Assembly (NCBI RefSeq): GCF_943913045.1
Contig: NZ_CALTVH010000003.1
Span: 1 to 64,000 of the forward strand
Reading direction: 5' to 3'
DNA length: 64,000 nt
Origin: an uncultured Ezakiella sp.
GTDB taxonomy: Bacteria; Bacillota; Clostridia; Tissierellales; Peptoniphilaceae
A model generated the notes under the pieces. It saw nothing but the letters and a program-made list of their open reading frames with translations, searched no databases and was not told the origin of the DNA. The first letter of the stretch is position 1. Each line of letters opens with the position of its first letter. The position numbers were made by a program, and so were the translations under genes. Positions 47,701-56,000 of this stretch are shown piece after piece.

Positions 47701-50700
47701 CCTTAATAGCTTCGTATAGATACTTGCCCTTATTTGTCATAAGCTTTCCAAACTCATCTGTGTAAGGAACTTCTACATCTGGAACTATAACAGAAGTGAT
47801 GCCAAGCTTTTTAGTCTTGACCTTTTCCATAGCTCCACCAACAGTAAGACCTGGATGGAATTTAAAACGAATTGCATTAAAGCTCATGTCATCGAATTTG
47901 TAATCTCCCTTAGATCCGTCAAGGTATCCAAGAGCAGCTCTCTTTACTTCTTCAACTATAGCTTTCTTGATTTTATCAAGCTTTTCTTTGAAGTTTTCAT
48001 CTTTATCATCCAATGAATTAATGATTTCACTAAACTTTTCTGTAAGAACACCATAGCATTCTTGAGTGTACAGTTTTTTAACTAAGCCATTAAAATCATT
48101 TTTGAAATTTTCTTTTGAGCTTATATCAAGAGCTTCAGCAGTAGAGATTAGATCTTTCGTCTTTTCTTTATACTCTATTTGAACAGGGCTTTCGAATTTA
48201 TTGTCTGCATTATCTACTTTCTTATAGAAAGCTTTCATAACTTTAATTCTAATTTGTCCCTTTTCTTTATCGCGTGTTATTTTATAAGTGATGCCGTCTT
48301 TTACATAATCTACTGAATCTTTATTTCCCAATTCTTTTAGAATATCTTTTGCTGTAAGTTTATATACAGCTGTAAAGACTTTATCCTTGTAAGCTGAGTT
48401 AACACCAAGTTGTATTTCATCAATTTGGTCGATGAAGAAGTACTCTTCAGTTCCTGGGAATTTTTCTTCTTTGTAATTCTTGTCTTTTTTCTTCTCTTCA
48501 GCTTCTTTCTTTTCCCAATCTTCTTTAGCTTTTTTCCATGTTTCTTTCTCATCATTTACAATGATTTCATCATAAACTAGACGATTGTCCATGTTGCTAT
48601 CTGTTATAACGATAGTGTTGTCCTTGTTTTCTGGGAAAAGTGCTCCGCCTTTGTTATTGAAACCAACTTCCCAAAGAAGTTTACGAGTGATGTCCTTAGC
48701 TTCTTTACCTTCCTTATCAAGAATAAGCAGATTATCCTTATCATCTAAATCAAATTTTGCTCCATTATATAATCTTGCAAGTTCAGATTGAATGATGTTT
48801 AAGATGTCAAGCTTTTCTTTGTTTTCTGGCTTAACTCTTTCTTTCTCGTTCTTATTAAGCTTTAATAAAGACTTGATGAAATCATCCCTACTTCTATCGT
48901 CTTCATCACGATAGAAAACATTGAAGAAGTTGTAGTCAGGATTTGCAAGAAGTTCCTTTGGTGGATTCTTAAAGAATGGACCTTGAGATGTTTCCTTAAC
49001 CTTTAACTTAAAGTACTTCTTAATAGTCTTGCCATCAAGTTCTTTGCCCTTTTTATCTTTAAAGATTGATGTATCTTTTAGCTTTTCAGGCTTATCTGGA
49101 TCTGGTGCCTTGTAATAAGCTTTAATATCTGCACCAATATTATACAGAATCTTTTCTCCAGCTAAGAAGCCAGGGAACTTAATTTTGAATTTAGACTTTC
49201 TTACTGCTTCATAGATGCTAGTCTCATCAGTAAGTTTTTCAACTGTACTAGTTACTTTACCGTCTTTATCCTTATAAGTGAAGATTTGTACTATTCTTGA
49301 GATTGTATTTTCTGATAATATCTCATCATCTTTCTCAGGATTGATGTTAACATAGTAATCTATGCCGCCAATAGTCTTCTTTTCATAAATCTTGTCACCG
49401 ACTTTTACATAGTTTTCAAGATTTGTGCTTCCTTGATAAATTTTAGTCTTACCATCAATTGTTATAATTTGACCGTCTTTATCAAGGTAAACCTTATTAA
49501 ATTTCATGCCTAAAGACTTATAATTTACATAGTACTTGTCACCTTTTAAGCCATCTTCATTTTTTATTTCAACAAATTTTTTGCCATCAAAGTAGTACTT
49601 ACCTACTATATCTTCATGCTTACCATCTTTAATAACATTGTTGTCTTTGTCAACAAATTTTTTATCTTTGTCTATTTTTACTTTTTCATCAGTAGTGTTT
49701 CTAGTAGCTTCGTCTTTTTTGCCTTTATTCTTTGTGAATGTATACTTATCAGACTTATCATCTTTTTCAACTGTAATATCATCCAAAACTTTACCAAACT
49801 TATCTATAAGTGTGTAGTCTTTTTTGAATGTCATACCTGCTTGTATATATCCACCTTTAAAGATAGCGTTGAAAACTGGTGTAAAAGTTTTCAATTGATC
49901 TTCTGTTAGCTTAGTAACTGGCTTGTCATCTTTATCAAGTAAAACCTTACCAGTTTCGTCAATATAAGCTTCTGTATAGCCCTTATAGCCATCTTTCTCT
50001 TCACTAACATTTTTGCCAAGATATTTCTTGCCATCTTTGTCAAAGATACCGTCTTTAATTATAGTTCCGGCATAGTTATCAGTTTCGCCATCTTTAACGA
50101 TAACTTGATCACCATCGTATGTTGGTGTTACATCTGGGTCAGCCTTATCATCCTTATTAGAAACATTGCCTTCATAAGCATCTACTTCAGATGTATATGA
50201 AATAAGTTTTCCATCGATGAATTGATATATAGTGTCCCCATCTTTAAACTTTCCTTCTTCAAACTCATTCAATTGCTCAAATTTGTTTTCAGCAGTTTTC
50301 TTGTAGATTTTGCCATCTATAACTCTGAATGTATCATCACCATCAATTACTTCATAATATTCTTTACTTGTAATATCATGAGCCTTGCCATCTTTGTCAA
50401 CATAAACTTTCTTGCCAGCTTCTTCTAAGATAATGTCAGCAAGCTTTGCTTTATCAAGTGGCTTACCATCGTAAGTTAGTTTACCATCTTTATCTTTTTC
50501 AAGGTTTCCACCGAAATCTTTCATTTGAAGTTTTAAAGTGTAAGTTCCATCGCCATTGTCTTGGTAAGCAAGTCCTGAATCGTGGATATACTTTGCAAGT
50601 TCTCCATTGTATTCAGACAATTTGTATTCAGGCAATTTAATTGTAATGTCTACTGATGAAAGTTCTTGAGACTCTCCATTACCTGAGTTTATAAACACCT

Positions 50701-52468
50701 CGTCGATGTATGCGTCTGTCTTCTTTATCATTGTAAAGACATCGAAGACTTTCTTAGTGTCTGCATCTACAATGTTGTCATTTGTATCTCCTGCATCAAT
50801 AGTAGGAGCATCTTCTTTCTTGTCAGTTCCGATGCTTCCAATGTCGGCGTCATCGTAGCCCTTCTTAGTGATTAAGAATTTTACTTTCTTTTCTTTTTCT
50901 CCAGCTTTCATCACAAGCTCAAAACCTTTGTGGAAGGCTGCCTTAAAGCCTTTAGTATTGAATCTTAATTGTGCAACACCAAACTCTACATTAGTTGTGA
51001 ATGTGTATGAGCCGTCATCATTTTTTACTACCTTCACATTCTTCGCTTCGTCATTATGGTTAAGAAAAACCAGCTTTTGTACGTCGTACTCTGTAAGATT
51101 AACTCCAGCGTCTTCTGGCTTTATAGTGAATGTAAGCTCTTTTCCATCCTTGTCCTTATTAACTTGTACTAATAGGTGCATATCTGTGTTATCTGGAAGA
51201 TAATATCTGTCTTTATCCATTTCATCTCCAGGTTTAACACCATCTAGTGGGAACAGCTTTATCTCAGGGCCTTCGCCTGCTGTAAATTTTGGAATTATTT
51301 TTTTATCTGGATCACTTGAATTAATCGCATCTTTTAATGCTGTTTTTGCTTTGTTAAAGTTTTCGATTAATTCATCAAGTTCTTCCTTAGTCTTTGCTTT
51401 GTTTTCAGGATTTAAAGCATCTTCTAAAGCCTTTTTAGCATCTTTATAGTTTTGAAAAAGATCATCTTTATCTTTTTCAACTCCTGGGATGTATGGCTCA
51501 TCATGAAGCTTATCTAAAGCATCTTTTTCCTCTTGAGATAATTCTCTTGGTGGATTGAAGCTTCCAAGCAAATTATTAAGCTTATCAATGTCTGCTTGTG
51601 TCAAGCTTCCATCTAACCTAGCCTTTTTAATCTTGTCGTATTGTTCTTGGATTTCATTGTATTTAGCAATTCTTTCCTCGTCTTTAATACGTTTAGCTAC
51701 TTCTGCATCAAGCTTGTCTTCGCTGTCCTTCTCAAGCTTTTCAAGATATTTTTCGTTGTACTCTTTTTGTAGTGCATCTTTCTTATCTTTATCTTGTTCT
51801 GCATCAATTTGCTTTTGCAATTCGCTTAGCTCAGTATCAGCGCTTGTATCGACTTGTGGCTTTGGATCTTCTTTTGCATCGTCAGCATTTTCTTTTTGAT
51901 TTGCTCCAGAGTTATCAGGTGTGTCTTTTTCTTTACCTTCGTCAGATGTTTTATCATCTTCTGCAGGTGTTTCTGGTTCTGCTGGATCTGCAGGTGTTTC
52001 TGTGCCTTCGCCTTCACCTTCTTTAGGTTCTGTACCTTCGCCTTCTTTAAGGTCTGTGCCTTCACCAGGTGTTTCTTCTGGTTGAGTGCCGTCACCTTCA
52101 CCAGGTGTTTCTGGTTGTTCAGGTGTTTCTGGTTGTTCAGCACCAGGTTCAGTAGCTCCTTCGCCATCTTTAGGTTCTGTGCCTTCGCCTTCACCAGGTG
52201 TGCCTGGTTGTTCAGGTGTTTCTGTTTCGCCTTCACCTTCTTTAGCTGCATCAGCCACTGCCTCTTTTATTTCTTCTTCTGATAATTGTAGGTTTTCATT
52301 GTCTTCACCTACATTACTTTCAACAACAACTTCTTTCGAAGTTTCTTCTAATATACTTTCGGGAGTATTTGTAGACATAGTTTCATCTTGTGCGTGAACT
52401 ATAACTCCACTAAGTACAAATAAGATCAACAGCACTGCCCATGCAGCTGCTTTAAATTTTCTGTTCAT
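44741..52468 (-). CDS. Giant cell-wall-anchored surface protein with C-terminal Cna-B domain
   Basis: 2575 aa. The layout is: signal peptide (about 1-26, cleavage near VHA-QD); E/G/T/P-rich low-complexity stretch (about 70-180); lysine/aspartate-rich helices (about 190-390, including two ALKDAI-type repeats that resemble FIVAR modules); a very large middle (about 400-2300) with many DKDGK-type turns and no domain I can name; then a Cna-B domain (about 2430-2510; lysine in NKVWK, glutamate in VREVG and asparagine in TNKE fit an isopeptide bond). A proline/glutamate spacer, IPKTG (2543-2547), hydrophobic helix and basic tail end it. The ATG at 52468 has GGAGGGG at a proper distance; the ATG at 52489 precedes that site. 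Role inferred: adhesion. Confidence 0.9.
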   Translation of the reverse strand: MNRKFKAAAWAVLLILFVLSGVIVHAQDETMSTNTPESILEETSKEVVVESNVGEDNENLQLSEEEIKEAVADAAKEGEGETETPEQPGTPGEGEGTEPKDGEGATEPGAEQPETPEQPETPGEGDGTQPEETPGEGTDLKEGEGTEPKEGEGEGTETPADPAEPETPAEDDKTSDEGKEKDTPDNSGANQKENADDAKEDPKPQVDTSADTELSELQKQIDAEQDKDKKDALQKEYNEKYLEKLEKDSEDKLDAEVAKRIKDEERIAKYNEIQEQYDKIKKARLDGSLTQADIDKLNNLLGSFNPPRELSQEEKDALDKLHDEPYIPGVEKDKDDLFQNYKDAKKALEDALNPENKAKTKEELDELIENFNKAKTALKDAINSSDPDKKIIPKFTAGEGPEIKLFPLDGVKPGDEMDKDRYYLPDNTDMHLLVQVNKDKDGKELTFTIKPEDAGVNLTEYDVQKLVFLNHNDEAKNVKVVKNDDGSYTFTTNVEFGVAQLRFNTKGFKAAFHKGFELVMKAGEKEKKVKFLITKKGYDDADIGSIGTDKKEDAPTIDAGDTNDNIVDADTKKVFDVFTMIKKTDAYIDEVFINSGNGESQELSSVDITIKLPEYKLSEYNGELAKYIHDSGLAYQDNGDGTYTLKLQMKDFGGNLEKDKDGKLTYDGKPLDKAKLADIILEEAGKKVYVDKDGKAHDITSKEYYEVIDGDDTFRVIDGKIYKKTAENKFEQLNEFEEGKFKDGDTIYQFIDGKLISYTSEVDAYEGNVSNKDDKADPDVTPTYDGDQVIVKDGETDNYAGTIIKDGIFDKDGKKYLGKNVSEEKDGYKGYTEAYIDETGKVLLDKDDKPVTKLTEDQLKTFTPVFNAIFKGGYIQAGMTFKKDYTLIDKFGKVLDDITVEKDDKSDKYTFTKNKGKKDEATRNTTDEKVKIDKDKKFVDKDNNVIKDGKHEDIVGKYYFDGKKFVEIKNEDGLKGDKYYVNYKSLGMKFNKVYLDKDGQIITIDGKTKIYQGSTNLENYVKVGDKIYEKKTIGGIDYYVNINPEKDDEILSENTISRIVQIFTYKDKDGKVTSTVEKLTDETSIYEAVRKSKFKIKFPGFLAGEKILYNIGADIKAYYKAPDPDKPEKLKDTSIFKDKKGKELDGKTIKKYFKLKVKETSQGPFFKNPPKELLANPDYNFFNVFYRDEDDRSRDDFIKSLLKLNKNEKERVKPENKEKLDILNIIQSELARLYNGAKFDLDDKDNLLILDKEGKEAKDITRKLLWEVGFNNKGGALFPENKDNTIVITDSNMDNRLVYDEIIVNDEKETWKKAKEDWEKKEAEEKKKDKNYKEEKFPGTEEYFFIDQIDEIQLGVNSAYKDKVFTAVYKLTAKDILKELGNKDSVDYVKDGITYKITRDKEKGQIRIKVMKAFYKKVDNADNKFESPVQIEYKEKTKDLISTAEALDISSKENFKNDFNGLVKKLYTQECYGVLTEKFSEIINSLDDKDENFKEKLDKIKKAIVEEVKRAALGYLDGSKGDYKFDDMSFNAIRFKFHPGLTVGGAMEKVKTKKLGITSVIVPDVEVPYTDEFGKLMTNKGKYLYEAIKEIQTEKKLSDDDFNAKMQEEAFYREVMKAAYDKVNARTSDDAKDKITIEDLVILDEEAKYGEGKFKVIAGNKLSFDDLAIDGKALKDKNGEGINPFYIGDADKDGKVKSLADKVSPKLQEKDAYKELAKRPIDLAAYYLNSMGYNRAFYENKAEYFLLGGNAAAGLFDNEKNWKEKICYHGIIGHCVENAGKEVNPDEYKKDAKAKAGMNSQGKFTIDYTPSPKTPDEEHPGVDKKSDTSIVDINKEKDKDTKVDFTIDVTVDKMNRDQKELSDALKGDSEKSNFDGYKENGYYEYKNGLIIDVLPEIFEIDKNTEIELEINEKALKANGANKDLKIDEFKKKVEYAYIEDVKAYYDELVKSSNPDKAEKAKVLAEYFGGNMSKVKAGQRAVLAWLPDFEAPHGEKNQFRLKLSQLLLNKEKYKEYEKNNNYGQDYTNESGFGDEAKFWYGSKTITVTDGHSGNVNKYLQIFEKNGKELDKETASEWFKGSVTLKFGDKFNYKIKYHNVSEIIDTGLATTSGEWSLEDLFNKAEKDGLRPVLRDFVIAPEGFEVLYKIGDGEYKKASEIKKEDLAKVTAIKMTSGDVGFPANEIREFTLPMMIPELDAKVEGGKAYYIGTDGEKHELGDAKEFFNLKNLKNKDEKMFFENEVDGSNKVTVYLEKEAFIKVFKEFLKSDGKTTITEGRPEVRFDIYRVITDKDGNPIKDEKGNIIKEKVLDKDGNPVQLVANEANDFTDKVDHLPIFKKTTTVGKDGKVNVEEVRYEYEIVEDVPAGYNPHVYQMKDEDELGFVWKATNTEKPEEPEEPGENPKEEPKEVTVTIKVNKVWKVLNGGETPSIQVELYANGKATGKIITLGADGSWSASFANLPAKDEDGNEIIYTVREVGEAKNITMIGDREFEVSYEGNVENGFTITNKEKPEEPEEPEEDEPGEPDEPETPEEPEDEGGGRNTIPKTGVRTDLGSIFFSGILLLALFFFKRKYFKN
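51955..52245. repeat. Imperfect tandem DNA repeats encoding the E/G/T/P-rich stretch of the giant adhesin
   Basis: Units of about 18-21 bp of the type CCTTCGCCTTCACC and TTCAGGTGTTTCTGG recur many times and encode EGEGTEP and EQPETPGE-like runs. All changes appear to be multiples of three, so the frame is kept. Confidence 0.7.
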
Positions 52469-52535
52469 CTTTTTCTCCCCTCCTTTCATAATTAAATTTA
52501 TACAGCAAATAAAGCTATTGCTATATATAATATAT

Positions 52536-52563
52536 ATTATATTATTTGGAAATTAAAAGTCAA
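52536..52563 (-). promoter_or_regulatory. Promoter of the giant adhesin-sortase operon
   Basis: Minus strand TTGACT (52558-52563), 16-bp spacer, TATAAT (52536-52541). The first bases of the spacer (TTTAAT) are the same as in the promoter of the second adhesin. Confidence 0.75.
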
Positions 52564-52899
52564 GCTCGTTTACACTAGTTGTCTTGTATGAGCTAATTTA
52601 GGCCACCAATATATTGTGGTTTTTTATTTGAATTTGATAAAAAACGGCTTTATGAGCGATTTAAAAATAATTTTGACCTTAAATCTCATAATATCAAGCT
52701 TAGTTATGTTTTTTGAAAAATAAGTTCCTTGCTAATCAAAGATGTTTTTTTGTCTAATAAGTTTCTCCTTTTCATTTTTACTGAAAAATTTTATACGGAT
52801 TTTTTGCAATCATAATGATTTTTTTCACTAGCAAACATAAAAAGTTTTATTGGCAATCAGCACATTGGTTTATAATATAAAATTTTACTTTATTTTTTA
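52564..52899. other. AT-rich intergenic region between the two adhesin genes
   Basis: No gene is seen. A small CCAC/GTGG hairpin followed by six T (about 52603-52622) could act as a weak plus-strand terminator. The rest is AT-rich with no repeat or RNA motif that I recognise. Confidence 0.5.
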
Positions 52900-52942
52900 C
52901 AAATAAAAATAACCCCCAGGCATTCGCACTTGCCCGGGGGTC
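52900..52942 (-). terminator. Intrinsic terminator of the second adhesin gene
   Basis: Minus strand ACCCCCGGGCA, an 8-base loop and TGCCTGGGGGT (one mismatch) then TATTTTTATTT; a GC-rich stem in AT-rich surroundings, about 75 bp after the stop codon. Confidence 0.85.
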
Positions 52943-53017
52943 ATTTCATAAAATTAGTTTTAAGCTAATCAAATCTGAAACATTCGCACACTTTTTGTTT
53001 TAAATTTGCTTCTATCT

Positions 53018-56000
53018 TTAACTATATTTCTTTTTTCTCAAAATTACCAAAGCTATTAACACAATCAAGCTCAAGTAAATAGATTTAAGATCTGTCCTTA
53101 CTCCAGTCTTTGGAATAATATCCTTTCCGCCACCTTCGTCTTCAGGTTCTTCTGGTTTCTCAGGTTCTTCTGGTTCTGGAGTTTCTGGTTCTTCTGGCTC
53201 TTCAGGTTCTTCTGGTGGGACTTCCTTATTTATAATGGTAAATCCATTTTCCATATTACCCGCATAGGAGACTTCGAATTCCCTGTCGCCTAGTTTGTAG
53301 ATTCCATTTGCATCTCCAACTTCTCTTACTGTATAAACATATCTGTTACCAAGTTGATCGTATTCATCAAGATCATAGAAGGTCGCAGTCCATCCATTTT
53401 CTTCACTTAGTGTTAGATATTTGCCTGTAGCTTCTCCGTTTACATAGAGTTCGACGCGAATTGAAGCTGTTTCACCAAGAGCCTCCCAAACCTTGTTAAC
53501 ACTGATATGAGTTTTTGGTTCTTCAGGTGGTGTTTCAGGAGTATTTGTAATATTGACGGAGAATATTTCCGTTAATAAAAATCCCTTAGCATAGCGAATG
53601 ATATAACGGCCGTCTTCTTGTTTTTCAACTTTAATAAAAGCACTTAAATTATTTTGATTAAATTCTTTCTTTGCGTCTTCTTCTGAAAGTTCAAAGACTT
53701 CATAGCGATAATTCCCTTCTGCTAAAACTTTTTTAATTTCATCAGTCATATAATTAAGGGTAATTTCTTCACCCTTCTTATCTTTGCCGATTACTTTTAG
53801 TCCAGATTTTTCTGTTTTAATTTCTCCTGTATAGCCCGGCACTTCTACTTCCTTGATGGAATACCCGTGCTTGCGTAGGGTTCCTTTTAAGTTTTCTAAA
53901 GTTTTCTTCCAGTCATCTTCTTTGGTAATTCTTAACTCTTGAGTATTTCCATTTTCATCAGTAATTACCACTGTGATTTCTCCAGGAACTTTGTTCTCTC
54001 CATCTATCCATCTCTTCAAAATTTCAATATTGTGAGTTGGACCATAGTGGTTTTCAGCTTTTACTTGCCAATCGTTCTCAGCTTCTCGGGGATTGATAAG
54101 AGTCGTCCTCTCATGATTATCATAAGGTGGATTTGGCTCTAACTTCTCTGCTATAAATAAATCTGCGTAAGGTACACCGTTAATAACTAAACGAGGAAGA
54201 TATAATGCATATGCCCCATCTTCGTCTCTCTTTAAATAGAAGTTGTATTCATCAAGTCCCGGTTCATTTGTTATTACGTCATAGTATCTAACCGGAATAG
54301 CTTGTCCATATGTTTCAACTTCAACCATTTCAAAAACAACATTGTCTTTAAGATAGTAATAGGTTATATCGTATTCAGGCATATGATCAGCGGTAAAAGT
54401 AAATTCTTTAGTATCCACTTTTTTACCATCAAGATATAAATTCATCTTTATACCTTTCATGGTACCATCTTCATTTTTATAGTTATAACCTTTAAAGTGG
54501 CCACTTGTAGAGCTGACATGATTCTCTGGCTGACCTTCTTCATGGAAGTTATCAGCATAGCCAATACGAATTTTAAACTTTTCTTTCTTGTTGATATATT
54601 CTGGAGCAAAGATATCTGAATCTTCTTCCAAACTATATTTGCCAGCAGCTAAAGCCTTTGGATCGAGCTTTTCAAAACTTCCCTTCCAGCCGTCTTCAGC
54701 TCTTAGAGTGAGCTTTTTATAAATTGGCTTATTATTTTCATCATAGGCTTCTATTACGCGTTTGCCGTTTAAAAGCAAATAGAAGTCAATAGATTTTACT
54801 TGATCTTCCTCTTTAATATTCTTCCAAGATTTTTCAACATCTAATTTCCCCCAAGGCGAGTTCGATAGAGTAAAGCTATGGATTTTATTGCCTTCGACTG
54901 TGTAGTCTTGAGTTCTTTCAAGTTGAAGAGCTGAAAAACCTACATTTTTATAATAATCGTTAAGCCATAGATAAGGAATTTCTACAGTTAAAGTGCCATC
55001 TTCATTTTCTGTAAATACAAAAGCGTATCCACGATTTTTATTGTGATAACCTTCAATATCACCCCAACCCTCGTACTCAGTAAACTTACGGTAGGCTCCA
55101 TAGTATTTATACTCTGAGACCTTCTTCAAAAGCAGTGGGTGGGCAATCGTAGCTTTTCCAAAACCCTTACCGAGTCCATCTTCATCTTTTTCTTCATGGA
55201 TAGTTGTTTTACCGATGCGAGTTAGCACTTGTTTTACAGGGTCATAGAAATAAAAATATAGGTCTTTGTCATCTCTGACATTCTTATCATCATACTTTTC
55301 ATTATATTCTCTAGTGATTTCAAGAACGCCAGCTTTTTCTTTCTTATCTTCTGTTGGCTTTTCTTCATCATACTCTACATAGTATCTATCGCCTTGCTCT
55401 ATGACCATATACTTAAAGCCTTTTTGAGCAAGCTCTTCAGCGGTGAAAGGTAAACCCTTATCCATTTGATAAGCATTATCAGGCAAGCCGATGTCTGAGA
55501 AATTCTTAATCTTTAATTTTTTTAGAATTTCCTCTTTATTAGCACCGTTATAATAATTTGTATCAAAACGGCTGTGCCAATTATTTTCTTCTCCAAGAGT
55601 AATCTCACCATATTTAAAAAGTGAATTGTCTTTGCCGTAGTTTTCTTTAACGTATTTTTGGTCCTTGTCTAATGGCACGATAAAAAGATCAGCCTTAATA
55701 TTTCTAGGTATTGTATGCTTCTCAATCCTATCGTCCCATTTTTTATTGACTTCAATACCATAGTCACCATCGTCATTTGGTGTAGTAATATTGGCATTTG
55801 AACCAACACCACCGCCATTATTAGCTTGGTTACCCAAAACAAATGTTTGTGAATTCCTCCAAGCTTCTTCAATAAGCTTTTGACTATAAATTGCCTTCAA
55901 ATGAGTGTATAAATCATGGTAGGAAAGTCTTTCTGGAATTCCAAGCGTCTTGTCTTTATTTGGACCGTCTTCCAAAAACTTGATGATATTTTTATCTTTG

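Noticed and set aside
51854..52282. Long plus-strand frame rich in cysteine and phenylalanine opposite the giant adhesin
   Set aside because: It is the mirror of the low-complexity E/G/T/P coding repeats; no ribosome-binding site and no recognisable protein.
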